Source: Desulfofundulus thermobenzoicus (GTDB lineage Bacteria > Bacillota > Desulfotomaculia > Desulfotomaculales > Desulfovirgulaceae). From it: a stretch of DNA of 64,000 bases. Location of the stretch: assembly GCF_009428905.1 (NCBI RefSeq), contig NZ_WHYR01000002.1, forward strand, positions 62,001 through 126,000. Reading direction: 5' to 3'. Within the stretch, counting starts at the first letter, position 1. Every line of letters starts with the position of its first letter. Under the pieces are notes generated by a model. That model did no database searches, was not told the DNA's origin, and saw nothing but the letters and a program-made list of their open reading frames with translations. This document shows, piece by piece, positions 56,101 to 62,689 of the stretch. The translations under genes and the position numbers were made by a program.

Positions 56101-58834
56101 GGCCCGGCGGGCCATGGCCATCAAACAGATACGCAGTGAAGCGCCCAACAGCCTGCTGCTGGATGCCGGGGACGTCTTCTCGGGCACCCTGTACTTCACC
56201 CAGTACCAGGGCCAGGCGGATCTGGAATGCATGAACATGCTGGGCTACGACGCCATGGGCCTGGGCAACCACGAATTTGACAAGGGTCCGCAGGGGCTGG
56301 CCACGTTTATCACGGGTAACTACGCCGACGGCTATAAAGAAGCGACCCGCTTCCCGCTGGTAAATGCCAACTTTGACTTCAGCGCCGAGCCGGCCTTAAA
56401 GGACCTGGCCCGGACCTCGGTGGGTGAAGAAGTATACGGCACATCCCTGGGCGGCAGCATATACCCGGCAGTAATTCTGGACGTAAACGGCGAAAAGGTG
56501 GGCATCTTCGGGGTTACCACCGAAGACACCGCCGAAATATCCAGTCCCGGCCCGAACATCAAAATCAACGACGCCCTGGTCGCGGCGGACAGCGCGGTTA
56601 AGACGTTAACCAGTAAAGGTATCAACAAGATCATCGCCATCAGCCACCTGGGCTGGGACAAGGACATTCAGCTGGCCCAGCAGGTGGAAGGCATTGATGT
56701 GGTGGTGGGCGGCCACAGCCACACCAAACCGGATCAATACCCCACGGTGGTCACTGACAGCCAGTACCACACCCCCACCCTGGTGGTGCAGGCCGGTGAA
56801 TACGGCAGGTACCTGGGCCGCCTGGACGTAAGCTTCGACAAAACCGGTCTGGTCACCAACTACGGCGGCGGTCTGCTGGACATCACCGCCAAAGACGCCC
56901 GGGGCAACTACACCTACGCAGTGGACCAGGCGGTATACGACCGGCTGATGAGCTACAAAACGCCCCTGGAAACATTTAAAAACACCGTGGTGGGGAGCAC
57001 CCAGGTCGCCTTAGACGGTGAACGGAACAATGTGCGCACCAGAGAAACCAACCTGGGCAACCTGATTGCCGACGCCATGCTGGAAAAGGGCGCCCGGGCG
57101 GGGGCGGTCATGGCCATCATCAACGGCGGCGGAATACGGGCCTCCATAGACCGGGGGGACATCACCTTAGGTGAAGTGCTCACCGTCATGCCCTTCGGCA
57201 ACACCCTGACGGTGCTGGAACTAACCGGTCAACAGGTGGTTGACGCCCTGGAAAACGGCGTCAGCCAGGTAGAGCAAAAAGCCGGGCGATTCCCGCAGGT
57301 AGCCGGGATGAAATTCACCTGGGATCCGCAGAAACCGGCCGGCCAGCGTATTGTGAAGGTGGAAGTTAAGACAGCGAACGGTTACCAGCCCATTGACCGG
57401 AGCGCTAAATACCTGGTGGCCACCAACAACTTCATGGCCACCGGCGGGGACGGCTACACCGTCTTTAAAGAAGCCAGCCGGGTCTACGACATGGGCTTTG
57501 TGGACTACGAAGTTTTCAAGGAATACCTGCAAAAACACAGCCCGGTCAACCCGCAGGCGGAAGGACGGATCACCGAAGGAAAAGCACCGGCACCCCCCGG
57601 TGGTGGCGGTGGTGATGATGGTGGTGGCAGTTCAAGCGGCGGCGGCAGCCTGTCCACCGGAGCGCCATCTGGAGCAACCACACCGGTAAGTGACAGCGTT
57701 ATTGACAGCGCCGTCAAACAGGCGGCCAAAACCGGCAAAATAACCCTGGAAGCGGCCCGGGACAAAGGGGCGGTGGCCCTGAAAATGGAACAGGTCAACC
57801 GCCTGGTAAAGGAAGCCAGGCCGGTGGAAGTGAAGATCGGCGATGTACAACTGGTTGTTCCGGCGGACGTAGTAAAGGCGGCGGCAGCCCTGGCGGCCGG
57901 GGTGACCCGGGTGGAAGTCCAGGCCAAACCGGTGACCGGTGACACCGCCAGCAGTATAGTGAGGGAAGCAAAGAACGCCGGACAATTTAAGCTGGCCTCG
58001 GACATGGTGGAACTGGCACTGGCGGCCTATACGAAGGACGGCAAAAAACAAACCCTCACCACCTTCAGCGCCCCGGTAAAAATCGTGCTGCCGGTGCCGG
58101 CGGATAAACGGGCGCAGGCCGCCAGCCTGGTGATTGGACGTTATAACGAAGCGGAAAAGGCCTGGGAAACCCTGCCCACCACCTACGATGAAAAGAGCGG
58201 CACAGCAATAACCGAAACGAGCCACTTTAGCAAGTATGCCCTCTTAGAAAAGGTGGTTCAGCCAGCGGTGAAGACATTTGCCGACATCCAGGGTCACTGG
58301 GCGCAGAAGGACATCGAACTCATGGCGGAAAAAGATGTGGTTCACGGCGTGGCGCCGGGCAAATTCGCCCCCGATGCCCGGGTCACCAGGGCTGAATTTG
58401 CGGCCATGCTGGTCAACGCCCTGGGCGTAACGGAAAGCAGCGACATACCCTTCAAGGACGTGCCGGATAACGCCTGGTACCACCAGAGCGTGGCCAAAGC
58501 CTGCGCGGCGGGACTGGTGAAGGGTGTCTCCTCCACAGCGTTTGCGCCCCAGGCGCAGATTACCCGCCAGGAAATGGCGGCCATGATGGTGCGCGCCCTG
58601 GCCAAACTGGGCCGGTCGGCGGAAGTGGGCGCTGGCGAAGCGGTACAGATACTGGCCCGCTTCAACGACCGGCAGGAAATCGCTTCCTGGGCGGCCAACG
58701 CCTTGGCGGCGGCCGTAAAGGCCGGCGTGGTCTCGGGACGGGGGGACAATCTGGCGGCCCCCACGGCCAACGCCACCCGGGCGGAAGCGGTGGTTATGCT
58801 CAAACGGGTGCTGCAAACAGCAGGCAAACTGTAA
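47153..58834 (+). CDS. giant SLH-anchored multi-phosphoesterase surface protein
   Basis: 3893 residues. Order of modules (approximate residues): signal peptide 1-40 ending AEA; lamin-tail domain 44-210; SwmB/Big_5 Ig-like domains 245-460; OB-fold 465-680; Ig-like 685-790; PHP-type phosphoesterase 795-1120 (HSHTSFSDG, TDHSNW); CARDB 1125-1235; glutaminase-like/DUF4350-type 1239-1505; second OB-fold 1515-1690; Pro/Gly linker; cadherin-like 1720-1810; stalk module A 1827-2027; 5'-nucleotidase 1, 2032-2535 (LHTNDTHAHL, GNHEFDKG, GGHSHT); calcineurin-like phosphoesterase 2543-2940 (SDPHY, PGDLTKDGE, GNHDVN, GHFHAQD); 5'-nucleotidase 2, 2962-3485; Gly/Ser linker; stalk module B 3512-3705, a paralogue of A; three SLH repeats 3709-3893 that bind cell-wall polymer. 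LTD plus OB plus nucleotidase recalls B. subtilis YhcR. Likely role: degrading extracellular nucleotides and phosphodiesters. It stands alone with its own terminator. Domain limits are by eye. Confidence 0.93.
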   Translation: MVRVRKGHSRLNALVAVLLALIMVAGILPIGPMGAGKAEAAETGQVIINEFGQGTSGNSFEWVELVVVGSGPGSTVDMRGWDLGDNSPGDLSFTNDDKWSAVPAGTIIVIYNNVTGKIPNFPADDLDFGNGDFNAVIPHNNSTLFSGNWGSLNNSGGDAVVLRDAADRVVDGISYGSDTTQTPQLSLVGSTKAARYNGGDAAGVNTAGNWSIIDDGANPATTPGAGNNDANTSWINSLRSSGGGGDTKPPALISATVNGDQLVLNYNEALDTASVPSAVYFTVKVNGQPQAAPTNVSISGTQVTLTLTAAVNADNVVTVSYAVPAEKPLQDVAGNDAPPFSDQAVTNDTVAGGSDTTPPEKQSLSPAENATGVALNAEVSITFNESIFAGSNAGSVTIKDASNQSVSGVTYAVSGAKLIINHPDFAPGTKYTVTVPAGAVKDAAGNETTGDITWSFTTGDGSPAPGVTPINQVDAVDASGQPIRLNEDNITIEGIALVGKGVLDAGRTIYVQDETGGIAIYAAGGLPDVAQGDRVRVTGKVAFYKGLTELSPGSNPNYLTIVSNGNALPPARDTALSKLAAFDTAEPLEGTLVRVEAKVSSIPSSPDSGGGYNVKITDANGGNEIILRVMTTTGIDPASALQVGKTCIITGIVGQYDSTSPYTSGYQIFPRAATDIVEKQAVADDAPVVYNAHPANMAFTYNRKPVISASFEKGGADIDPLSVKIYLDNQDVTVNAAVYFDAVTQRGTVTYTPAQNLAFGEHDVKVSVTDAAYKTKEYAWYFVVDDGVATPHFYFGVPHSHTSFSDGQGTPADAYRHAFEKGLDFLVVTDHSNWLEGDQYLESTREFLAQPGSEWTRTNEMAEEFNRQHPGKFLALRGFEMTSGDWGHINVHNTDKYVEAKKTMTALSEFYQWLEKQPNAVAEFNHPNWPSDSFNNLAYVPEVDRIVNLIEVGNGSPPYSYTRAEEWYYRALDNGWHVGAVNAQDNHSWNWGDPDNLTVVVADQLTKDEFIEALRERRVYSTETRTLELTVKANGYWMGSVLDPQDLPDGRLNFAITASDDAQPIDKLELVTNGGKVIASQPGSGQASVTWNPSVTPGSGSHWYVVKVYHKTGKLGFSSPIFVAGGENDVKLVELKINPEPTLPGYATKLTAAVSNMGVRPVDNLEVKFYHDSVSDGNLIGSGSIAHLAAGGKQDVEVTWRPAAAGQTRIYAVLTPIPGVTTVTELSKAVKVVSSNSKKVLIDQGHGNAEVPGTHNNLMELLRRYGYEASFNTQPITADLLNGVDVLILNTPTDYSKNLTEAEMDAVAAWVKNGGSLLLASKSNYQFAGTAGNNYNDGCTMLNPLLARLGSGIRFNNDNVYEPNSSKNYSGGMKWSVYARTIPPAPGGLNANLEAIRYFSGCSLVDENLQALTNDPASGLEVLVAGNKTSYNFNVQPGYYTYNSAIGDENDPSQTAGPNGDQIPLIAKENIGSGRLVVAGRYFYSDYEIVNDVSNTAFTLRLIDWLAHNNRTRTIADVRQNAKPGEIVTVQGVVTAPTSNFFDALYIQDATGGICLYGTQGRELPVGTVVIATGGVQYFEGELELAYENAEMEVLYVGPGTPVQPLKLSTRDVMLPQYTGMLVQTGGTITEVNEPAQYFKIDDGSGAAYIHVDGYLGVDMSRLKAGEQYTVTGIASVGAAGPRVRVRFPGDVAAGYTPPYTPPGGGGGTEPPGGGGQPANNPPVLARPMDDRTATAGGPAITVDLSSVFSDPEGDALTYNASSSNPTVATAAVAGSGLQVTPVAAGTATITVTVSDGRGGSVSTTFKVTVEGGGGGGGGTELPPGAVNPVDERTLDEAIGNAGSKGAVTIEVSAGNQGVALTADQLQRIISAVNEETPVQVASEQVTVQLPAALLQDALHRVAGAALVEIHTPVVDDTTARDLAGKAKNKDRYALAGRMVDLVLQAVKEDGTKQLVSGFQSKVRLSLPVPPEKWPLAEADRLSIAYYNETAQLWETKPSTYDSVNHMMVAELDHFSKYALLEVTGSESGGQWHLTILHTNDTHAHLDDIARRATVIQQERAKAANSLLLDAGDVFSGTLYFTRYQGLADLDLMNMLGYQAMALGNHEFDKGPATLAEFVRQAHFPLLNANFDFHADPYLSGYAHTQTGDASVGQSVYGGIWPAVIEQVGQEKVGIFGLTTEDTAEISSPGKDIQINDAFAAARNEVAALEAQGVNKIIALTHLGWDRDRQLAREVEGIDVIVGGHSHTLPAPSDYPTVVTDDLYHTPTLVVQAGEYGSYLGKLNVSFDANGLPVAWSGDEIKVNAKDASGNYIYPEDPQVKAKLDEYAGSLEEYRKTVVGHTTVDLVGGNPAARTGETNLGDLIADSMLERARPAGATLAIQNGGGIRTSIPAGDITLGQVLEVMPFGNTLTVLELTGQQVVDALENGVSQVEQKAGRFPQVAGMKFTWDPQKPAGQRIVKVEVKTANGYQPIDRNARYLVATNNFMAGGGDGYTVFTQASKVIPMGDVDYEVFKDYLQKHSPVSPQVEGRITQGKAQGGSVKIAVFSDPHYFAPELLVKPSKPFDDYVAQDRKLIAESAAIARAAVDAIKASDVQVVLIPGDLTKDGELLSHQQFAGLLEELKQAGKKVYVIDGNHDVNNPNAVKYEGDKTTPVDNVSPETFQSIYRDFGYGEAIARDPDSLSYVVEPMPGLRIIAMDSALYNPHQTAGAFDDKRLNWIKQQISEAVAQGKTVLGMMHHGLINHFSMQSQFFPEYIVHDADHVASELLASGLQVVFTGHFHAQDIVQKQFGDKTLYDIETGSLVTYPSPYRIVEITPDHKLNIATHKIQSINYDTGGKDFTTYARDYLVQGLNGLVPQFVAGILIKQGVPQEQALQQANEKLSTPVAANLTAKDLLVNALVSHYQGDETIDPQLMPVIQGMAGSTDSLTKMIGQVLLSLGRDPGPADNDGEIDLTAAPVTWNLTILHTNDTHAHLDDDRALVARRAMAIKQIRSEAPNSLLLDAGDVFSGTLYFTQYQGQADLECMNMLGYDAMGLGNHEFDKGPQGLATFITGNYADGYKEATRFPLVNANFDFSAEPALKDLARTSVGEEVYGTSLGGSIYPAVILDVNGEKVGIFGVTTEDTAEISSPGPNIKINDALVAADSAVKTLTSKGINKIIAISHLGWDKDIQLAQQVEGIDVVVGGHSHTKPDQYPTVVTDSQYHTPTLVVQAGEYGRYLGRLDVSFDKTGLVTNYGGGLLDITAKDARGNYTYAVDQAVYDRLMSYKTPLETFKNTVVGSTQVALDGERNNVRTRETNLGNLIADAMLEKGARAGAVMAIINGGGIRASIDRGDITLGEVLTVMPFGNTLTVLELTGQQVVDALENGVSQVEQKAGRFPQVAGMKFTWDPQKPAGQRIVKVEVKTANGYQPIDRSAKYLVATNNFMATGGDGYTVFKEASRVYDMGFVDYEVFKEYLQKHSPVNPQAEGRITEGKAPAPPGGGGGDDGGGSSSGGGSLSTGAPSGATTPVSDSVIDSAVKQAAKTGKITLEAARDKGAVALKMEQVNRLVKEARPVEVKIGDVQLVVPADVVKAAAALAAGVTRVEVQAKPVTGDTASSIVREAKNAGQFKLASDMVELALAAYTKDGKKQTLTTFSAPVKIVLPVPADKRAQAASLVIGRYNEAEKAWETLPTTYDEKSGTAITETSHFSKYALLEKVVQPAVKTFADIQGHWAQKDIELMAEKDVVHGVAPGKFAPDARVTRAEFAAMLVNALGVTESSDIPFKDVPDNAWYHQSVAKACAAGLVKGVSSTAFAPQAQITRQEMAAMMVRALAKLGRSAEVGAGEAVQILARFNDRQEIASWAANALAAAVKAGVVSGRGDNLAAPTANATRAEAVVMLKRVLQTAGKL
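54365..54576 (+). repeat. 212-bp homogenised patch, copy 1 (in nucleotidase module 1)
   Basis: Matches 57188-57399 with a single base difference (GGGAGATT against GGGCGATT). It codes the MPFGNTLTVLELTGQQVVDAL part of the 5'-nucleotidase C-terminal domain up to QPIDR. Sequence on either side of the patch is clearly diverged. Confidence 0.95.
57188..57399 (+). repeat. 212-bp homogenised patch, copy 2 (in nucleotidase module 2)
   Basis: Partner of 54365-54576, in direct orientation 2823 bp away. Recombination between the two would delete one nucleotidase unit plus the calcineurin module in frame (2823 is a multiple of three). Confidence 0.95.
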
Positions 58835-58906
58835 CAGGTTTGCCGGCTCCGGCAGCTGGTGTTCATAGCTCCGGTGTTATAAGGTACTAAGTTACAGCTA
58901 TAACCG

Positions 58907-58937
58907 AAAGGCAGATGCTTCCATGCGTCTGCCTTTA
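58907..58937 (+). terminator. terminator of the giant gene
   Basis: AAAGGCAGA and TCTGCCTTT form a 9-bp stem, extended by GC pairs inside, with a short T run. It is 72 bases past the stop codon. Confidence 0.7.
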
Positions 58938-58940
58938 CTG

Positions 58941-58970
58941 TTGTCCCGGTTAAACATTTTATGTTAGAAT
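58941..58970 (+). promoter_or_regulatory. promoter of the gene at 58992
   Basis: TTGTCC (58941-58946), 18-base spacer, TAGAAT (58965-58970). Confidence 0.5.
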
Positions 58971-58991
58971 AATACAAGAACCTTCCTGGGG

Positions 58992-59528
58992 ATGCTTGTA
59001 TTGAAAGATAAGCGGAAAGAAAACGAGAGAAAGTTTCGCTTCTGGACGGAACTCCCGGGTGGTGGGCGGCGTTATATTTACGAAGTGCCGGGGAAACGCG
59101 GATGGAAGGCGAAATATGTGAAAGAGGTCAATGACCGGGAAGAAACTATGCGATTCTATCAGGAAATATACGATGATCAGGGTAACCTTGTTGAGATACA
59201 TGAAAAATACCCCGAAGATAAAGGCCAAAGAAAAGTGAAAGGGGAAATAGAAATGAAGTTAACCCGCAATAAACTTGCCCAAAAATTAATTGATTACCTG
59301 TACCACCGCATTAACCTGGCTGACCTGGTGGACTGGGCGGAAATGTCCATGATGGAATTGGATTTTAATGAAAGGGAATTGGAAACCATCAGGGAGATCG
59401 TGGGCCGGTTGGGTCTGGCCGACGTAAAGGCTTTCGGCCTGACCTGGGAGGATATTCAAAACTTCCTTTGCCGGTTGGGCTACCGTGTTGACTTAAAAAT
59501 TACGGAAATTCCGGCGGTTGGACAATAA
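58992..59528 (+). CDS. hypothetical protein, two unlike halves
   Basis: 178 residues from ATG 58992; a TTG at 59001 has better spacing to GGGGATG. The first ~85 residues are basic and aromatic-rich (KFRFWTELPGGGRRYIYEVPGKRGWKAKYVKEV) with a Trp/Tyr pattern; the second part starts MKLTRNKLAQKLIDYLYHRINLADLVDWAE and is helical and acidic. That internal ATG (59253) has its own AAAGGGG eight bases upstream, so the two halves may be made both fused and separately. I know no function for either. No signal peptide or membrane helix. Confidence 0.7.
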   Translation: MLVLKDKRKENERKFRFWTELPGGGRRYIYEVPGKRGWKAKYVKEVNDREETMRFYQEIYDDQGNLVEIHEKYPEDKGQRKVKGEIEMKLTRNKLAQKLIDYLYHRINLADLVDWAEMSMMELDFNERELETIREIVGRLGLADVKAFGLTWEDIQNFLCRLGYRVDLKITEIPAVGQ

Positions 59529-59539
59529 AAAGATACTAC

Positions 59540-59625
59540 GGGAGAAGGCCGCCCTGGACCGGCGTGCCCGGTGAGGACTACATTGAAGTAATCATTCACC
59601 CTTATACTGTGGTGAAATTGAAATG
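59540..59625 (+). pseudogene. possible short coding remnant
   Basis: A frame without start reads RRPPWTGVPGEDYIEVIIHPYTVVKLK and stops at 59623-59625. It has protein-like composition but no start codon or SD. It could be a decayed end of a gene; I cannot name a family. Confidence 0.25.
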
Positions 59626-59667
59626 ACGGAAGTGAGTGAAAAAACTGCTGGTCTCAAATAACAAATA

Positions 59668-59693
59668 AAAGGCAGCCTTTACTGGCTGCCTTT
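59668..59693. terminator. bidirectional terminator between the 178-aa gene and the SASP gene
   Basis: AAAGGCAGCC, 6-base loop, GGCTGCCTTT: perfect 10-bp stem with A and T ends, so it works on both strands. It serves the SASP gene on the minus strand (20 bases past its stop) and the plus-strand gene. Confidence 0.85.
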
Positions 59694-59713
59694 AGTTATC
59701 TCCTCACGCCATA

Positions 59714-59953
59714 TTACTCTTGCACAGGCCCTTTTGTCTCTGCGGCGAGATTTCCCTCCTCAGCCAGGGCCTCTTCCCCGGCCTTCACCAGCTTGCGCAC
59801 CATATTGCCGCCGATTTTGCCGGCTTCCCGCACAGTCAGCTGGTCACCGGGGTTGCTCAGGTCATCGTCCAGCCCCAGTTCCCTGGCCGTCTCCCACTTC
59901 AATTCGTCCCTGGCTCTGGCGGCACGATCCATGTTTCGGTCTTTTCTGGCCAA
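59714..59953 (-). CDS. alpha/beta-type small acid-soluble spore protein
   Basis: 79 residues from TTG behind GAGGTGA. KWETARELGL (residues ~19-28) with the Glu-Thr cut site used by germination protease, and LTVREAGKIGGNMVRKLV (~39-56), are the two signatures. Such proteins coat spore DNA and protect it from UV and heat. It shows that the host makes endospores. On the minus strand an extended -10 GGGTATAAT lies about 45 bases upstream; a sigma-G type promoter was not recognised. Confidence 0.93.
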   Translation of the reverse strand: MARKDRNMDRAARARDELKWETARELGLDDDLSNPGDQLTVREAGKIGGNMVRKLVKAGEEALAEEGNLAAETKGPVQE

Positions 59954-60112
59954 CTGCCATCACCTCGGTCATATCTTTACCGGACAAAATAAAATTATAC
60001 CCACTTTTGCCTTTTCCGGCCCGGCTTCGACACCCGGAGCTTTTGCAGGTAATATCCCGCCTGCCGGGTAATGTGGTCAGGGAGCAGTGGGGGGCGATGG
60101 GGGCGCAGACAA

Positions 60113-60141
60113 AAAAGGCCCTTTTGGGGAAAGGGCCTTTT
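60113..60141. terminator. stem-loop upstream of the SASP gene
   Basis: AAAAGGCCCTTT, 5-base loop, AAAGGGCCTTTT: perfect 12-bp stem with T or A tail on both sides. It may end the tauE transcript before the SASP gene. Confidence 0.7.
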
Positions 60142-60195
60142 AAAAGAAGTAGAGGAGTGAGGGACTCCTCCCCTTACGGGCGAATTAGCCACAGT

Positions 60196-60228
60196 GGGGT
60201 TTCACCCGGTGTGGCCGGGTGAAACCCC
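60196..60228. repeat. 14-bp perfect inverted repeat after tauE
   Basis: GGGGTTTCACCCGG, loop TGTGG, CCGGGTGAAACCCC. It lies 16 bases past the tauE stop on the minus strand with no T run; a second stem (60113-60141) follows. Confidence 0.6.
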
Positions 60229-60243
60229 GGGAGCATTAGATGT

Positions 60244-61323
60244 TTACCGTGTGACTGCCATGGTCCCCATTTTGGCCTGGTGGGCGGCGATTTCCCGCTT
60301 GCGCTTCCACATGGAGCCGAGGATGATTACGCCCCCGGTTATCAGGGCCAGACACATGATAATGAAGCTGGTATTGCTGAGCAGGACCGTGGCTTCTTTG
60401 GTTAAAGCGATGATTCCCAGCTTGTTCAGGTAGTTGGGTATGGCTATAGCCCGGCTGATGGCTACGATAATCATGATGCTGGACATCACGTATTTGATCA
60501 TGTAATCTTTGACGTATGTGGTGCCCACTGCTCCCAGTTGAACGCCCAGCAGGGATCCGGCCATGATCAGTACCACCAGCCTGATATCCACGAATCCGCC
60601 CAGGGCCCAGTTAATGGTGCCGCTCAAACCCATCACGAAGGCGATGATCATTTCTGTGGCGCTGGCCACCAGACTGGTGGTGCCCAGGAGGTAGATCATC
60701 CCCGGCACCCCTACGAAACCGCCCACGGCGATGGTGGCGGCCAGCATGCCGGTAGCAAAACCGATGGGTATGGTTATCCAGAGGGATACCCGGGTATGGG
60801 CCACGGGAAACTTGATCATGGGGGGGATGTTGATTTTCTGGATAGCCCTGGCCAGGTTGCCCGGGGCTTCCACTGCTTTGCTCTTCATGGCCCGGCGGGC
60901 GTCGCCGAACATATAGATGCCCAAAATGATCAATATGGCCACGAAAACCGCACTCACATACAGGTCTGAACCGGCTTCACCCCAACTGTTCAAGATCCAT
61001 TTCTGGATCTGGATGCCCACCTGCACCCCGGCCACTGCCGAGAGGGCCAGAATAATGCCCAGCTTCAGATCCACCTGTCCGTATTTATAACGCTTATAGG
61101 CGCCGATCATGGCCTTGGGAAACTTGTGGCACATGTTGGTGGCCACGGCCACGGCGGCCGGAACACCCAGGCTCATCATGCCGGGGGTCAGCACGAAGGC
61201 CCCTCCGGAACCGATGAACCCGCTGATCAATCCGCCCAGAAAGCCCAGGAAGAGCAGGAAGAAGATGCTGAACCCGTCCAGAGTGATGAATTGCTTGACC
61301 ACTTCTCCGCCTACATCATGCAT
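60244..61323 (-). CDS. TauE/SafE family anion exporter
   Basis: 359 residues from ATG 61323, eight bases after GGAGGG (a GTG at 61332 touches the SD). Eight or so membrane helices; the repeated family motif appears as GFIGSGGAFVLTPGMMSLGVP (residues ~35-55) and ATIAVGGFVGVPGMIYLLG in the second half. Members export sulfite, sulfoacetate or related anions. Thirteen bases after a small membrane-protein gene, so both form one operon. In sulfur-metabolising anaerobes a sulfite or sulfonate role is plausible but not shown here. Confidence 0.9.
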   Translation of the reverse strand: MHDVGGEVVKQFITLDGFSIFFLLFLGFLGGLISGFIGSGGAFVLTPGMMSLGVPAAVAVATNMCHKFPKAMIGAYKRYKYGQVDLKLGIILALSAVAGVQVGIQIQKWILNSWGEAGSDLYVSAVFVAILIILGIYMFGDARRAMKSKAVEAPGNLARAIQKINIPPMIKFPVAHTRVSLWITIPIGFATGMLAATIAVGGFVGVPGMIYLLGTTSLVASATEMIIAFVMGLSGTINWALGGFVDIRLVVLIMAGSLLGVQLGAVGTTYVKDYMIKYVMSSIMIIVAISRAIAIPNYLNKLGIIALTKEATVLLSNTSFIIMCLALITGGVIILGSMWKRKREIAAHQAKMGTMAVTR

Positions 61324-61336
61324 ATTAACCACCCTC

Positions 61337-61582
61337 CTACAGGTCGGTCTTTTTCAACGGCTGAATGCCGACCACGTCCAGCAGGTAGCTGGCAAAGGCA
61401 CCGTGTACAAAGGAGAAAAGCATGGCGGTGAGCAGGATGGCGATAGCAAAAACTCCGCCCTGGCTGAAATACTGCGTCACCAGGTCCTGATTGGTGAAGA
61501 GCAGCACATAGGCAAGTAATGACAAAACCCCCCAGATTATCGCCTGTACAAAAGGTTTCTTTCCGTTTGTTTTTTCGGCCAT
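61337..61582 (-). CDS. small membrane protein upstream of tauE
   Basis: 81 residues from ATG behind GGGAGGG. Two membrane helices (about residues 12-30 and 43-66) and a charged C-terminus (GIQPLKKTDL). No family recognised. The 13-base gap to tauE suggests a partner subunit of the exporter (inference). Confidence 0.8.
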   Translation of the reverse strand: MAEKTNGKKPFVQAIIWGVLSLLAYVLLFTNQDLVTQYFSQGGVFAIAILLTAMLFSFVHGAFASYLLDVVGIQPLKKTDL

Positions 61583-61963
61583 GGTATTTTCCCTCCCTCA
61601 AAATTAGTTGCCGGTGTTCGGACGTCAGTTGCCTGGTTAAGTAGCCCGGCACTCACTGGTACAAGGTAATTCCGGAGTAATTTATTTTAATCCGTGTACA
61701 TTTCCTCAAACAACATCCGAATGTCTGTGAGTGCCGGGCAGATTAAACTGGTTTTATTGGGTTTACTCTGGCCATTTGCCACCCGGGCAATCCGTCATGT
61801 AACCTTCCTTTAATCCATCAACCCCCCTTTGTATAATTGATAAACCTTTAAGTTCCTCCCGTTGGCACCTGTGAAGGGCATTCCACCGGCCGGCGATCCC
61901 GGTTGCATGTGCACGCCACCACAAGTGCAAGAAATCCTAACCTGTACCCCGTGTCCGGCGCTT
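61583..61963. other. intergenic region upstream of the tauE operon
   Basis: 381 bases. It holds palindromic element R3 (61631-61757) and otherwise unremarkable sequence. The tauE operon promoter was not identified with confidence. Confidence 0.4.
61631..61757. repeat. dispersed palindromic element, copy R3
   Basis: GCCCGGCACTCAC (61644-61656) and GTGAGTGCCGGGC (61727-61739) are exact reverse complements; outside them CCTGGTTAAGTA and AGATTAAACTGG continue the symmetry with mismatches. The best-kept of the three copies. Confidence 0.75.
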
Positions 61964-62464
61964 TCACGATGTTAATAGCTCGTTTACCTCACCACTACCA
62001 ACGAAACCGAAAACGTCTATGGTTCTCAGAATACCCACCACCTTTCCCCGATCCAAAACCGGCAGGGAGTTGACCTGGTAGGTGTACAACAGCATGGCGG
62101 CCTGCAGCACATTCTCCTCCGGTTTTACCGTCACTACTTCGATGGGGCGCATAATCTCTTTGACCTTAATTTGTGCCTGCTCCTGCAGCTGGTTTAAAAA
62201 GTACCAGCTCCAGCTTTCGGTTTTGATCCAGACATCTTCCACCAGCGCCCTGACGCTGACTGCCGAGAGCAGGCTGCGCAGGGTCAACAATCCCACCAGC
62301 TGTCCCCGGTCATCCAGTACAATCAGGGAGTGGTGGCCGTACACCGCGCCGCCTTTTTTGTGGAAAGATGACCGCAGGGCGGCAACCGCTTCTTTAATGG
62401 TGGCCTCTTCATGGATGGTGGAATAATCTTCTACGGGAACCATAACCTCTTTGACCAGGGTCAT
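61964..62464 (-). CDS. CBS-domain pair protein 1
   Basis: 166 residues from ATG 62464 behind GGAGGGGGTGG; the open frame continues 108 codons upstream but is low-complexity repeat sequence. Two CBS motifs: VMVPVEDYSTIHEEATIKEAV with SLIVLDDRGQLVGLLTLRSLL, and IMRPIEVVTVKPEENVLQAA with SLPVLDRGKVVGILRTIDVF. CBS pairs bind adenine nucleotides and gate other proteins. A Trp-rich linker (WIKTESWSWYFLNQ) separates them. Paralogue of the next gene; no catalytic domain. Confidence 0.9.
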   Translation of the reverse strand: MTLVKEVMVPVEDYSTIHEEATIKEAVAALRSSFHKKGGAVYGHHSLIVLDDRGQLVGLLTLRSLLSAVSVRALVEDVWIKTESWSWYFLNQLQEQAQIKVKEIMRPIEVVTVKPEENVLQAAMLLYTYQVNSLPVLDRGKVVGILRTIDVFGFVGSGEVNELLTS

Positions 62465-62689
62465 TGCACCACCCCCTCCACCTGCCATTGGAAATGAGCA
62501 AATTATGTGCCAGGGGGAACAAGGGCGGAAAAATAACGGAGGGAAAAGCCGGCAGGGCTTGAATGGTGCGGGCTGGGTGGATCGGAGGCAAAAGATATGC
62601 CCGGGGCCGGGATTGTGAAAGTAGCCACAGGAGCAATCCTCTGCTGACCCGTTTCTGCACAACCGGGTGTACAGAAACCGGTCAATTGA

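Noticed and set aside
59995-60192. 65-codon minus-strand frame between tauE and the SASP gene
   Set aside because: Overlaps a terminator-like stem, has no SD and odd composition.
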